64,000 nucleotides of DNA from Syngnathus acus (lineage: Eukaryota; Chordata; Actinopteri; Syngnathiformes; Syngnathidae), in the NCBI RefSeq assembly GCF_901709675.1, contig NC_051101.1, positions 13,539,416 through 13,603,415 of the forward strand, given 5' to 3'. Shown here one piece after another: positions 26,440-38,600 of the stretch. The position numbers and the translations under genes are program-made. Numbering within the stretch: the stretch's first letter is position 1; each line of letters starts with the position of its first letter. The notes below the pieces were generated by a model. The model searched no databases, had not been told where the DNA came from, and was given only the letters and a program-made list of their open reading frames with translations.

Positions 26440-26622
26440 CGCAGCTTCTCGACGGCATTATTTAGCCCAGTCGGTGCGAGCGACTCTCCAGCTGCTGCCT
26501 GCACAAAGCTCGCGCGGTCAGCCTCAACTTCTTAAACATATCACCAGCACGTAGCGAGCTCTTTTTTTTCGGCAAAACATCCACCATGGACTCCTGTTTG
26601 GAGCCTGTCGACCTACAACCGA
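26440..26622 (+). promoter_or_regulatory. Probable promoter and first exon with strong-context ATG
   Basis: A CpG-bearing stretch leads to TCCACCATGG (ATG at 26586), an ideal start context. The frame reads 12 codons plus AG and then a consensus donor GTAAGC (26623). If spliced to the acceptor at 29189 the frame ends after 23 residues, so this could be a 5' UTR exon of b4galt3 carrying an upstream ORF. It could also be the first coding exon of a gene I cannot otherwise see. I do not recognise the peptide (MDSCLEPVDLQP). Confidence 0.4.
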
Positions 26623-29189
26623 GGTAAGCATTTGAAGTACGAACTAGGCGGGCGGGGCAAAACAGCTGCTAGTTTAGCTTAGCTGAGCTACATGCTAACG
26701 CCGCTCCGGGGCGGCTCGTCTCGGCTTGGCTCCCTGCAGCTGGAACCCCAAAAGGTGGTTGTGTTTTTGTCAGGTTGCCGCTTGGGTTTATTTGACTTCG
26801 TCATTTTCCCTCGAATGAACACGTGTTTTAAGTTTTTTTTTTTGCCAGGATGTAACACTCAAAGTTTGGCGACCAAGACCTCTTAAAAACGACCTAAATG
26901 TCCAAAAAGTGGCACTTGCATTCTTTTTTTTTAGCTGCGAAGCTAGTGGAGGCTCGCTTAACTTTTTGGCGAGAAAAAAGTTTTTAAACTGGAGCGGCCA
27001 ACACGAGTGGTTTAAAAATGGGTGTCGGTTGCTGCTCATTTACATTCAATGGCTTGTTGGTGCAACAAAAGGTCCACAGCTCGCCCACACATCAGGAAGT
27101 ATGAACAAAAATGATCCTTTGTTTTGTTATTCATTTATAGGGCAGTATTTCCCGTCGTAAATGTTTATATGATACTTGGATCAACATGCTGCAGGATTCA
27201 ATAATTAGAGTCGTGTACTTTTAGGGGAAAAGAATAGTAATATACTACAGGTTAAAGTTTTAATATCAGGAGGGGTGGGAAAAAATATTTTGGGGAATAG
27301 CTTCGTTGTAACAGTAAATTATTTTTTGAAAGGGAAAACATAAATTGTGTATTTTTGAGACAAAAGTTGGTAAATTTATGCTTTAAAGTTGTTTATTGTA
27401 TTGTATATATTTTGTGATAAGACCTCTTTTGATTTGTAAAGTGTTATATTTTCAAGACAAATCACGGTTTCAATATAATATAAAAAGCCATAATTATTGT
27501 AACTGTCAAAGTCTCCATGTAATTGTATGTTTCGCCACTCAGAGAAGCTCTTGTAGCTTTAGTGATCGGCCAAAGTTTTATATGATGCGCAACTTATTTT
27601 GATGTGAATTTGTAGCAGTATCTTGGTTCTCTTGAGTTGCAAGTCTAACCTTGAGCGCACAGTGAGATCACTCCGTGATGTAAAAGAAAACTATCTCCTC
27701 TCCATTTTTTATTTATTTTTTTCATGTTTTTATGGCCTATAATTACCACAAGACTATTGATGGATTCCCCCGGAGCGCTACAATTGTGAGGTCGGACTGA
27801 CTTTCTGAATATTTTCTACTTGAGCCTTGCGTTGATGCGGCACCCCGACCCCTCACCCCTCTTGTCGCCACGGCGAGCCGCTCCAGTTCTTGTTTTAGCG
27901 CCGTTGGTCCCGGCGGACGGGAGCCCTCCAGAGAGCGCCGGCCGTGTACCAGCTGCGCCCATAATGAATGGGCCGGGCTCAAGATGGGTTGCCATGGCGG
28001 GGCCGCTGGCACGCGTTTGTTCTGCAGTCCCGCTTCAGCACCCCGGCTGGGGCTCGTGTTTGCATGTTATTTCACTTGCACGCACTCTGAATGTGAATTT
28101 GCCTTTCATTCTATTGTGTCCCAAGGGTTTCTGTATTTGTCCCATGTTCTTCTCAAATTCAAAAGCTGCTGCGTAAGAACTGTTTGCTCAAGGCTACTTT
28201 GAGATTAGCAGTTGCCTTTAAGTAGGAAAGAGCCACACTGCAAAGACATTGAAATGACATTGCAAGAATTGTAATAAGAGTTTTTTTTTTTTTTACAAGA
28301 TCAAAAAATTTGACGTGAACTAAAGCGCTACCTACGTAAATGGTCCGCCCCCCTCCTTTGCGTTATGTCATCCCCTTTGAGTCGTGAATAGTGGCGACGG
28401 GCTATATTTAACCCAAGCACTCCTCATGCGACCACTCGTGGCTCTGTATATTATTAATGCCCCGAGGGCAGACAGAAAATACCTGCTCTCCACCAAGTGT
28501 CGTCCACACGGAGGTCTAATAGACGATGGAAGTCGTGGCGGTGACTCGGTAGAACGGAAAGATGCGTGGACAACCGAGCCAGAAGTGGTCTGTTGATGAC
28601 GTGAGCACTCTCTCGTCTCTGGAAAACCTCATTTATGGCTTTGTCGAGGCCAGATGAGTTTTTCACATCTTATCGAGTGCTCACAGGCATTTATTCGCTC
28701 CTCGGCTGAAGCGTCTGACATTAAACGGGATTAGCATTAGTTGCGTGAGGCTGCCTCTTTTTAACGAGCGCTAATTGACTTGTTGGCACCGAGTGAGCTT
28801 CCGTCAGCATCTGCGCCGGCAGCGATTAGTCGGGCCTGTCCGGCCGACTGCTCTGCGCAGCGCTCCGTGTAAACAAACACAATCCGTTGGTTGGGTCTGC
28901 GCACAATTGAGCATTGTTTTGTATCGCCAGCGGGGAGAAATAGTCCTCTGCGGGTTTTTAAAAAAAGCTGACGTCAGCAGTTTTGCCAAACTACCGGTGG
29001 GGTGCCACTTCGTCCATTTTTAATGGTCATTTTATTCATGGTCACGACAAAAAATGGGAGGTGATCAGCGTGAGTGACTACAAAATGATAATCTCATAGT
29101 AAATTGCAATAAATGAACGTTTGAGTGTTTTTATTGAAATTGTAACTGATACTCCCTGTCTTAATGTTGCTGTGTGTGTTGGCTTTCCA
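26623..29189. other. Presumed long 5' intron before b4galt3
   Basis: AT-rich at the left, with a GC-rich patch at about 27830-28060 and another at 28790-28880. Open frames in these patches (27820-28176, 28384-28596) show no recognisable protein features and no convincing splice borders. Confidence 0.4.
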
Positions 29190-29602
29190 GCCTGTTGGTG
29201 ACCCGATTCCTGTCCACCCAGTAGGACAAGTTGCCGTTACCCTGCAGCAGCAGCAGACTGTCACAATAGAACAATAGTGGAGAGAATCTCTTGTTCCCAG
29301 AACTTCCCCCAAAGAGACACACGAAACCCCACCCTCGTCCCCGCCAGGCAGCGAGGTGGGCGGCGGCCTCCTCCATCTGCAAAGCGTGCCGCGCCTTTTG
29401 TCATGGCGACTATCGTCATTACTGCCGAGTGGCTGAGGCAGCGGCACAAGGAAGCGGCGTGAAGACATCCTGCGGAAGGACATGGAATTCAACAGCACAC
29501 CATGCGGCAGCGCCATCGCCCCCTTTCGCCACTCGCGGTTTGGACCCAAAGTCCCTTTTTGAAATTTTTGGAACAAACCTAAGCCGCAGCGAGGAATGCA
29601 CT
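29190..29602 (+). other. Possible b4galt3 5' UTR exon
   Basis: A good acceptor (GCTTTCCAG) at 29181-29189 opens a GC-richer stretch that contains a small frame ending QQQQTVTIEQ-stop (to 29278). A donor-like GTGAGC at 29603 and an acceptor GGTCTCGCAG near 29687 would remove a short intron before the b4galt3 start. The exon is inferred from splice signals only. Confidence 0.3.
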
Positions 29603-29854
29603 GAGTGAGCAATGGATGAATAACTTTTTTCTTTTTTTCTTCTCGCTTGGAATATCTTTGCTATTAATCTGTTTGGTGGTCTCGCAGAGTGAAAGCCCAC
29701 CAAAAGTGCCTTTCTTAGTTTTTTGGAACTATTTTTCTACTCTTGGACTTGACATTAGGGTCGATTATGACCTAAGCACCAACTCGCTGACAATCCTCCA
29801 CTCCACTCCACTTCCTTCCCTTCTTCTCCACGTGGCCTCACTTCCATAACCACC

Positions 29855-32406
29855 ATGATCACTCTGCAGTCCAAATGGCGTTACTTGTTCATGTTCCTGG
29901 GCATCCAGCTGGTGGTCATGGCGCTACTGTCCCGGGATGGCTACCACAAGAGGGTCAGCTACTTCATGCGTATCTTCCGCAAGCCAGACCCCGCTCGGAA
30001 CCACACGGCCACCGACGTGCCCGTGAATGACGTGTACGCCAACCTGTCTCGCCTGTCCAAGGCGCAGAAAAATGGAGACGTCTACTACTGTCCCAAGAAG
30101 TCTCCTCTCTTAGGTGAGTGCCAAAAACGTCTTGTGGGTTCTTCTCTAAATATTGATGTCAATTGATAACAGGGTTGTTGTTCTTTTAATTTTTTTTATT
30201 TATTTAATTCCTTCGACTTTTAGCGCCAAGCCTTAAGACTCCAACTTCACAAGCTAGTTAAGATGACAGACAATCGACTTGTTACCAAAATAAATTCCTT
30301 TAGTTGCGCCAACTGAAATTCCAGCTTTCAGAAGACGAACTTGTTTTCCAGAGTTTCAGGTTTCTTCTCAGCAGACATCCCATGAGGCTCTACACAGGAA
30401 CAATGATGACATGTTTGATATGGCCTTTTCCTGCGTGTTTGTTAGCGCCCTGCCACACACTTGTCACACACAACCTTTAACATCCAGATCCTTGTTAATG
30501 TTTGCTTTTTGCACAATATTGTACGTATTTCCTTATCAGTCACACAAAAAGCAAACTATCTGGATTACCTTGAAAGCGTAGTGTGTGTGTTTGTGAACTA
30601 TTTGCACAAGTTGTAAAGACACATTTGTGATGAAAAATCGATCTCTTGCTTGTGTGGTGGTAAATGGACAAAGTGTTGTTACATTTTAAAATGATCTCAT
30701 CTGACATATCATAATACAGCCCAGTCTGAATTCACGTCCGATTTCAGCCGGGCCGATCCACGTCAGCTTCCAATCGGGCCTCACGCTGGCCGAGGTGCGA
30801 CGCAAGAACCCGCTGGTGGAACGCGGCGGGCGCTACCGACCGCCCAACTGCGAGGCGCGTCACCGCACGGCCGTGGTCATTCCGCACCGCCACCGCGAGC
30901 ATCATCTTCGGTTCTTGCTCTACTACCTGCACCCGTTCCTGCAGCGTCAGCAGCTCAACTACGGCATCTATATTATTCACCAGGTCCGTCCGCTTATTTC
31001 TTTTTTGTCCCCCCAAAAGAGCATTTTTGAATTTGCAGTCAGTCTTCTATTCCCTCAATTCTTTTGCATTTGTATCCCGTGCGCAGGCGGGCAATTACAC
31101 GTTTAACCGGGCCAAGCTGATGAACGCCGGCTTCCGCGAGGCCATGCGTGAGGAGGACTGGGACTGCCTGTTTTTCCACGATGTGGATCTCATCCCAGAG
31201 GATGACCGCAACACATACGTGTGCGACTCCAACCCCAAGCATGCCGCCATTGCCATGGACAAGTTTGGCTACAAGTGAGTCTCCGTTGTTGCTCGTGTTG
31301 AATGCGGTGCATGCGTTCCCGCGTTTTACGACGATATTTAAAAGTGTGTCTCGTATTAAGCTTCTGCATATGCTGCTTCTCATTATATTGCCCGAATGGT
31401 TTCCTACACGGACAAAAGTGCGACAATCGGAAATGCAACGTCAGAGTTCGTGATCACATCTGGTGTACCTCAAGGGTCCATTCTCTGCCCCAACATATTC
31501 CTTACCTACATCGACGTTTAACATTCACTTCAGCAATTTCTTTCTTTAGATGTTGTCTTTTCAGATACGGTACGGCAATAAAACACACGAGTTGCTGCAA
31601 GTGGACAAAAGTTAAACAAAAAAAATCAGTTTAATATTGAAACATCAGTTTCTGTCCAATTAGAATTTTCAGTCCATTGTACTAAAATGGACCAAAGGAC
31701 ATTTTTATTCCCCCATTAACAGGTTAGTGTAATTTTTCAATCGTCTCAAATGATGTTTTGCGTTGTACTTGCTCCGCAGGCTTCCATATCCGATGTACTT
31801 CGGAGGAGTGTCTGCTCTCACGCCTCTCCACTACCTCAAAATGAACGGCTTTCCCAACAACTACTGGGGTTGGGGCGGCGAGGACGACGACATCGGCATC
31901 AGGTAAGGCCTCCCCTTTTGAAATGGCACCGTGTTAAACCACATTCCTGTGACGCCTGCTTTCTCCTTCTTCTTCCCAGAGTGTCTCTGGCGGGAATGTC
32001 CATCACGCGGCCGTCCCTGAAGGTGGGCCGCTACAAGATGATCAAACACAAGCTGGACAAGGGGAACGATGTCAACCCAAAAAGGTAGATGGTTATCCAA
32101 ATTAATTCATGTTCAAGATTCTTCTTTGAACCCATGAAAGTTTCATTTGAATTAGATGACTACTCATTTTCCCCGTGTGTTTCCAGGTTCAACATGCTGA
32201 CAAAGACGCGTCAGACGTGGAAGCTAGACGGTATGAACACGGCCGAATACCAAGTTCTGTCACGGGAGTACCTCCCACTCTACACCAACATCACGATCAA
32301 CATCGGCACCGAGGCCGGGCTGCACCTGCTGCAGCAGCCCCCGCCCAGCGGCCCAATCTCCGCCAAGGCCTCTTCCAAGGCTGCCTCTCTCAAAACTGAA
32401 AAATAG
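29855..32406 (+). CDS. b4galt3: Beta-1,4-galactosyltransferase 3-like
   Basis: A Golgi type II membrane enzyme that transfers galactose from UDP-Gal to terminal GlcNAc in N-glycans and lactosamine chains. Six exons: 29855-30113, 30748-30983, 31087-31274, 31780-31902, 31980-32084, 32187-32406. They total 1131 nt, or 376 residues; human B4GALT3 has 393. The start has a CCACC context. A short cytoplasmic tail and signal anchor (about 9-27) precede the stem. The catalytic part carries NYTFNRAKL (168-176), the metal-binding DVD (197-199), GGVSAL, and WGWGGEDDD (257-265). DVYANLS and YCPKKSPLL in the stem match B4GALT3 best, although some blocks resemble B4GALT2. The tail after the catalytic domain is Ser/Pro/Lys-rich and shorter than in human. 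Confidence 0.9.
30114..30747 (+). other. b4galt3 intron 1 (within the coding region)
   Basis: A 634-base AT-rich intron with nothing else recognisable. Confidence 0.65.
31380..31530 (+). mobile_element. Relic of a non-LTR retrotransposon reverse transcriptase
   Basis: In b4galt3 intron 3 one frame reads a stretch containing SEFVITSGVPQGSILCP and then IFLTYID before a stop. This is the conserved SGVPQGS block of LINE reverse transcriptases, with the part just before it (short basic stretch, then IGNATS) also in the right place. Only about 50 residues remain and the flanking frame is lost, so it is a dead fragment. Jockey/Rex-type elements are likely sources. Confidence 0.65.
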
Positions 32407-34552
32407 CGCCTCATTTGTCCTGGCGGACTAGGCACATATCTATATATTTTTTTTTCTTCTTCGAAAAATGATATCAGCTTCCTGTGTCGTGCTGGACTCT
32501 GTGAGTTTATCGACGGCGCCGCCACGTGCTCGCTGCTCAAACCTTTTGATGCCTTCCAATATTTGCTCAGTCCTATCTTCTGCTATTGATCGCCCGACTG
32601 CCTTTTTGTTTTTGCTTTGAGTGAGCATGATGCTGATACAGTCAAAGGATACGGCCCAGTTTACAAGTTTTTGAGATAATCAATACTTAACAAGCATATC
32701 GTGGACCATTTAATTACACGTTTCATATCGAAAGGTGATCTTGACGGTTAAGCCCACAAGCCTTCATAATTTACTTTTTGTGTTCAATGGGTATGACAGA
32801 AGATGGTGACCGATGGTCAGAAAAAAAATACTATTTCAGCTAAAAAAAAAATCCAATTTAAACAGCATTTCCCTAAGAACACTTCAATTTGTTTCATAAA
32901 ATGAAAAATATTTGCAAAAAAGGATCAAATAGAGCATACAAACTTAAAAAAATGACACCCAAAAATGGTATGTATCTGTGCAGCCGTTAACTTTTTAAAA
33001 ATCGATGAAAGACATCTTTTCAATCATACAAATTGTTTTATTTTATTATATCAGTAGTGATCCCGGAAGGAATTATGTGATCCCCATTCAACACAAAAAT
33101 TTAAATCAATACTGAACCACTTCTTTACTTTTCTGAAGGATATTTTTCAAACTATTTTTTTCTACTCTGAGAAACTTAGAGTGCTTCTTCATTTAAAAAA
33201 AAAAAAACCATCTCAACGATCAAAACGATATTTACATTTTCTGAAAATATATATTTTTGATTTTCCGTTTGTTGTATTTTGAACCTGGTGATGACAAATA
33301 CTATATATAACTCGCCTTCCTTTCATGCAGTAAATGTCCACCATGTGCTCTTTGCCATTAGCCCCACCAAGCATACACATCAAACACACACCAGCGTGCT
33401 CATACAAGATCATCTTCTTTTTTTATCTTAATCCACTATGTTGTAATTAGCGTCTCAGGAAGCCGCCAACCAAAGAGTATCTGTCACGCACGGAGCACGT
33501 GTACCAGCTGGTATGGAAAGTTCCTTGAGCATTTAGACCATTTCCTTGATGTTCAGCTGAAGGTCCTTGTCCTAGAATGCTCATTGGGTTAGAGAAAAAG
33601 AAAAAACAAACAAAGAGCTCACAAGAACCTTGAGATGGCTATCAAAGATCATGGGAAAATTCTCGACATTTCGATCGCGATCGATTTGATTTGGCCTCGG
33701 CAGCGTAATGAAGCCACTGTGCGTGTTAGCAGGTCAGCACGCTGTAAAAAGTGACACCGGAAAATTGGTGTGGAACGTCGTTGCTTTATTATTTTTTTGG
33801 TGACTTTGCAGGTTTCTACTGGAATAGGGTACGGTTAGCTTGCTCTGTTGGTGTTTGTGCGTGTTTGTTCACCGCACTCGAGTGGCCTTAAATTCTGTAA
33901 TAAATCGACTATTCAAATGACAGTGTTGAACTTGATGTGTCAGGGGAATGATGCAGCTGTCGAACAAATGTTCAGTGAATAAGTATTTTATATCACACTT
34001 TTCACAGAGGACTCACAATGTCTTCCACATAGTTAAAATACAGTCATGCGTTATAAAATACAAAATAATTCAATCATTTTGCAGTTCAAACAAATTCATG
34101 GAAAACAATCGAGAGAGTTGAAAGCTGACATTCACTGAGTCCTGCTGCAAATTGCAAAATGAAATTAAAAGAAAGCTTTACAATTGCATATAAATGCCAC
34201 AAGTTTTAGTGGCAAAGACTCGATTCAACAATTAGAATTGCTAGGCACCAAGTTGCCACCAGATAGCGCCAAAACACTACTTTTGGACTATGTACGAAAC
34301 CAGCAGATTTTTCAGTGAATACAAACCCAAAGTTGACAGATAAACTCAGCAGTGACACAAGGGGAGCAGAAGCGTTCAAATAAAGGTTCAACCTGCAGCA
34401 AAAACATGACAGGTTGGTTAAAGCTATGCACTGTACAGAAATCACCCAAAAAAAAATCAAGAGAAATACAACTGAAAGTACAAAAGAGCTAACTGGTTCA
34501 CAGTCATTGGTGATATACTGTAATAAGATTGAAACGTGATCATTTGCATCGA
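32407..34552. other. 3' regions of b4galt3 and the kinase gene
   Basis: AT-rich with many poly-A/poly-T runs. An AATAAA on the + strand (33899-33904) may end b4galt3. TTTATT at 33785-33790 reads AATAAA on the - strand and may end the kinase transcript, so the two 3' ends could overlap. A copy of the dispersed CCACCAGATAGCGCCAAA motif is at 34257. No other gene is seen. Confidence 0.45.
33899..33904 (+). terminator. Possible b4galt3 polyadenylation signal
   Basis: Canonical AATAAA about 1.5 kb after the b4galt3 stop. The assignment is positional and uncertain because the UTR would be long. Confidence 0.35.
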
Positions 34553-37397
34553 CTACGAGCTGTTGAATGTAACGTTGTTGTACTTGACGATCTTGCCGTC
34601 GCGCATGACCACTTCTTTCTGTGCCCACCTCTCCACCTCTCCGTTCTTCTCCTCAAAGTGGCGCACCATCACTCGGCCGGTGGTGGGCAGCTGGCGTGGC
34701 AGGCCGCGGGTGGCATCCTGGAACAAGCCCATCTTCATCATGTCCTTGGACAGCTCCAGTGCGCCGCCGCCACCTGCTAGCGCCTGGATCCTCTGCGGTG
34801 AGAGCGAACGCGGCTGTCTGGGGCCGCGGTGGACGAGTTTAATGTCCGGTCGAGGGGTGCGCTCCCACCCCAGCGGGGATCCACGCTTGTTCATTGGAGA
34901 GTGTGCTGAAAAAAGTCAAACGACTGTCAGTCATTCTCAAAGTGTGATACCGCCAACGGACAGTTCTGTTGTATTTGACTTCAATCCATTTCCATTGACG
35001 CTTTATGCACCTTGCCGCTCATTGTTGTATGGAGACGCTCCTCTCCGACCCGGAGACGCTCCTCTCCGACCCGGTGACGCTCCTCTCCGACCCGGAGACG
35101 CTCCTCTCCGACCCGGTGACGCTTCCCTCTGACCCAGTGATGCCGACCGGTTCCTGACATGCGTCTGCGGCGGCGCTAGGTGTCCCAGACCTCCGACCGC
35201 CTTCCTTATGTCGCCGATGACGCCCACCATGGAGGCCCTCAGGGTGGGGTTGCTCTCCACCATCCTGCACACGGCCTGGCAGTAGGGCTGCTTGCCCATC
35301 ACCTCCTGGATTTTGGCCGGGCACACGCTGGGGGTGTGCAGCCGGACGCGGGCGCAAAGCTCGGCGATAATTTTGCCCATGGCCCACACGTCCGAGCGCT
35401 GGTCCCGCTGGCTGTGGCGCTGCAGCACCTCGGGGGCCGAGTAGGCCTCGTTGCCCATGTCCACGGCCGAGTTGAGGCCGCGCCGGAAGAACTTGGCCAG
35501 GCCCAGGTCGATGATCACGGCTCGGTTTGTGTTGTGTTCCACCTGGAGGCCGAGAAACGCTTATGTAAGCCTTTTTTCCTGATTTGGTGCTTTAATGGGC
35601 CCGTCGCATATTGTTCCTATTTGATTAGAGCAGAGAATGACTAAGTGAGAAGCTCAGAGTCTTGAAGCAACCTCTGGTATGCTGCTTTTGCTGTATGCAA
35701 TTAAATCCTTAATCTCATCCAGATCATTTTGACATCCTTAGTCTTATCTAGGTCATTTTGACACCCACCATGATGTTTTCAGGCTTGAGGTCTTGATGGA
35801 CAATATCATAACAGTGGAGGTGTAGAAGGCCCTCGCACATGCCTACGATGATTTTGCCTCGATTTGTTGGCGTCAGCTGTAAAACAAACAAACGAACGAA
35901 CGCAAAGGCAATGATGAAAGAGCGGAAGAATATAGACCAGGTGTCTACTGCAAAACCTGCTTTTCCTCCCTTGGGCTTGAATTCATTTCCATGTGTGGAA
36001 TTAGCACGGTGTGATCAAAAACAAAATTTCTGACGAGTAGTCATTAGATCAAGGAGAGTAAAGCAACGCTCCGTGGGCCACAAACGGCCCGATCCATTCT
36101 TTAATCCGGTCCACCAGAAGTGCAGCTTTTAAGTTGTCCAATCTGGAATGAGATGGCGTGAAATTGGTTACCGCGCTCACCTGTATTTTGGACTTTGCCG
36201 ACTTAAATATGGTGGTCTCCAGGTCCTCGCCGAAGATGAACTCTAGCGGAATGATCCATTTGCCATCTTTCAGGTTGATGTTGCCCAGAAGCTTGACGAT
36301 GTTTGAGTGATGGGCTTTGCTGCGAAGAAAACAAAAGCGGGTTTTGACCATTATGGCTGGTTTGCAACTGAAACTCGTCGTTTAGTCGCCCCACTGCTCA
36401 CTTGTACACTTCGCACTCTCTCTCCAGGTCCTTCCTGCTGATGAGGTGCTGGGGAACCTTCTTAATGGCGGCCCAGGTGTCGTCGTACTTCTGTCGGTAC
36501 ACTTTGCCGAAGCAGCCTTGTGCCAGAGTCCCGGTGGAGTACGCCATCCGGGCTAGCTTGGTCAGCGCTAACGCACGCGGTTCACATCATTAGCATGAAC
36601 AACACCAGCATGACCTCATGAGATCCAAAGCAATGCGATTTGTGATCTAGCGTCGATACAATTATCGAGCTTTTGTGTTCATCGAAGCTGCTCATTCTTA
36701 TTTTCAATTTTTTTCTTCTGCTTCTTCTCTCCCCACTCTGCCGTAAAACTGGATTGACCCCCATTGAGGTACTGTTAAAATCGGATTCTAATTTGCTCCT
36801 TTAACGAAAGGCAGGAAATAAGGAATTGTTATCTTTCAAAGCGCATCTCCTCGGCTCATCAAGACTAAAGGTGAACAGCGTGTGATGAAATAAAATTCCT
36901 GGTAGGGGAGCGTCGCCGTCATCAATGAACACTGCTTTTTTTTTTCCAGCTATATAATGTATACATACATACATCTTTGTATATAAAAACACCTTCCACC
37001 CTGCTTTTGCGTTTTTGCACGTCATTGGACTTGAACTAAAGTGGTCACAGTTTGATTACAAAGAAAAAGCAGACAAACTGGAAAAACCACCAGTGATAAC
37101 AGACGGATGCAAAATGTCCCTGACATGTTAAGAAAGAATAAAAATAAAGAGATATCATCTCTAATTCTGCTGGTGTGAAGCAAACATAGATTGTGTCTTC
37201 TTACCGTTTAGGCAAAGCAGAGGCGTCAGGTCTGAACATGAATGGACATAGTTAGCTCTTTTATCATGCTTGGCTTCGTTCGTACCACGCCTCCCTCCAA
37301 GCGGGCGGGCGGGCCTGCCTCGGCCTGACTTTTGACAGCCATATAAAAGACAACTCGAGACAATAAAAACAGGACTAAAACAGGTGCTAAGTGTCAT
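34553..37397 (-). CDS. Uncharacterised protein kinase with HQD/DLG active site
   Basis: Six exons on the - strand: 37397-37205 (start uncertain), 36567-36402, 36319-36181, 35876-35769, 35542-35011, 34905-34553. They total 1491 nt, or 496 residues. The kinase fold is clear: a glycine loop QGCFGKVY (81-88), the beta-3 lysine in AAIKK (Lys100), catalytic loop HQDLKPEN (193-200), DLG for DFG (214-216), SAPEVL, and SDVWAMGKI. HQD replaces HRD and DLG replaces DFG, but the catalytic Asp, metal Asp and Lys are present, so activity is possible. RIPK1 also has HKD and DLG. After the kinase domain comes a basic Ser/Arg/Gly repeat, then a unique 117-residue tail. I do not recognise the family. The alternative start is Met72 (ATG at 36547), which would make the first exon 5' UTR. 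Divergent with lsr. Confidence 0.75.
35031..35135 (-). repeat. Five-unit 21-bp coding minisatellite in the kinase gene
   Basis: Five head-to-tail 21-base units (starts 35031, 35052, 35073, 35094, 35115), the last degenerate. On the - strand in the kinase frame they encode repeats of Gly-Arg-Arg-Gly-Ala-Ser-Pro. The main difference between units is a GAGACG/TGACG alternation that is silent in this frame (Ser TCT or TCA) but changes Ser to Thr in the neighbouring frame. Confidence 0.9.
36060..36130 (-). other. Exon-like decoy in a kinase intron
   Basis: A good acceptor (CTCATTCCAG) is followed by open sequence, but joining it to the upstream exon in phase 0 gives a stop after 13 codons. The neighbouring exons join perfectly without it. 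It may be a poison exon or part of an old repeat (GTGGGCCACAAACGGCCC). Confidence 0.3.
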
Positions 37398-38600
37398 AGC
37401 GTGTAGCTCAATTGAACTCTGCTGCTAACTAAAACAGCAGCACCCACATAAGCGTCTAAATTCTTGTTACATATGCCTCTTATATGGTGACAAACCTATT
37501 TACTGCTGAGTAGACAGACGGCTATAATCAAATGTTATTTGTTCCACACAGGGGGGAAAATCGTTATAAAAAATGATCCATTTTGAAATATTTGCCATAT
37601 TATCGCTTGGTAACACCTGATGGGTTGTTCTTCCTTAGGTGCGGTGGTTTCCTAAAAGTCATATTAGAGGTCAACGATGGCGCCAGAGATCATTTTCTAG
37701 GTTTATACTGACAGCTTTAACAAATATTGACAAAAAGACATTTACTATTTAAAAGCTGCAAGCTTCTCTCTGAAGCGAAATTGTTCCTTGGTTTCTGTCT
37801 GACTAATTTACCTCCACTGGAGGTCAGCAAATACCAACGTGGTGACTGTCAGTAACCTGACTGCCAGTTTCATGACGTTCTGTTTCTGTCATACTGTAAG
37901 GGAATTTTTACTTCAAATAGACCAATGATATGAATCAAAATATGTTTTAAACGTCTAGGGACTTTAAAAGATGGATCCACATTCCTGCACCTGTAGAACG
38001 AGCCAGTGTTCCAAGAAACATGGAAACTGTCAGTAACATGTTATTATTGCCAACTTATGTTTCGTGTATAATTATGTAGGTTAGTATACATTTCCAAGCT
38101 GGAAGATAAGAATGCTCGATTTTTTACAGCAACTCAGAGAAGCTGTTGAACATTAACAAACATTGCTATAACACTATCGCCAAACGGGACGTACCATTTT
38201 TAGAAGTTGTGGAGAACAACTTATGTTAGTGTCAATTTACGGCTCTATTCAGAATATGGTCTTGTTAAAAAAAGGACTTTGACTTTTAATGTTTTTAATC
38301 TCCTCATATTAGCTGGGTGTTGTGTTAAATTATTCGGCGCTTTCTAGAAAATGTGTTTAACGCGAGTGTCTTCACCCCCCTCCGTGTTTCGCTACATGTC
38401 TGAACTTACACCTGCGTGGTGCGTTCAGGTACTTTCCTTCCCTCCCTGGCGAAACTGGAGACGTCACAAAATGGAGTTGACGCTCGCTACCTGACTGATT
38501 GGGAGAATTTACGGTTAGAGCACGATGTAAAGTTGTTTTTCGCACATAGTTGTGAATAAGATACAAGAAATTCAACGAGTGAATCTCGGAGGACGACAGA
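37398..38600. promoter_or_regulatory. Bidirectional upstream region of the kinase gene and lsr
   Basis: About 1.2 kb between two divergent start codons. It is AT-rich in the middle. The 140 bases before lsr have higher GC, with GACGTCAC (38460-38467) and a reversed CCAAT box (ATTGG near 38498). No coding exon is visible. Confidence 0.4.

Noticed and set aside
36060-36130. Extra coding exon for the kinase gene
   Set aside because: Joining it in the required phase introduces a stop, while the flanking exons fit each other without it.
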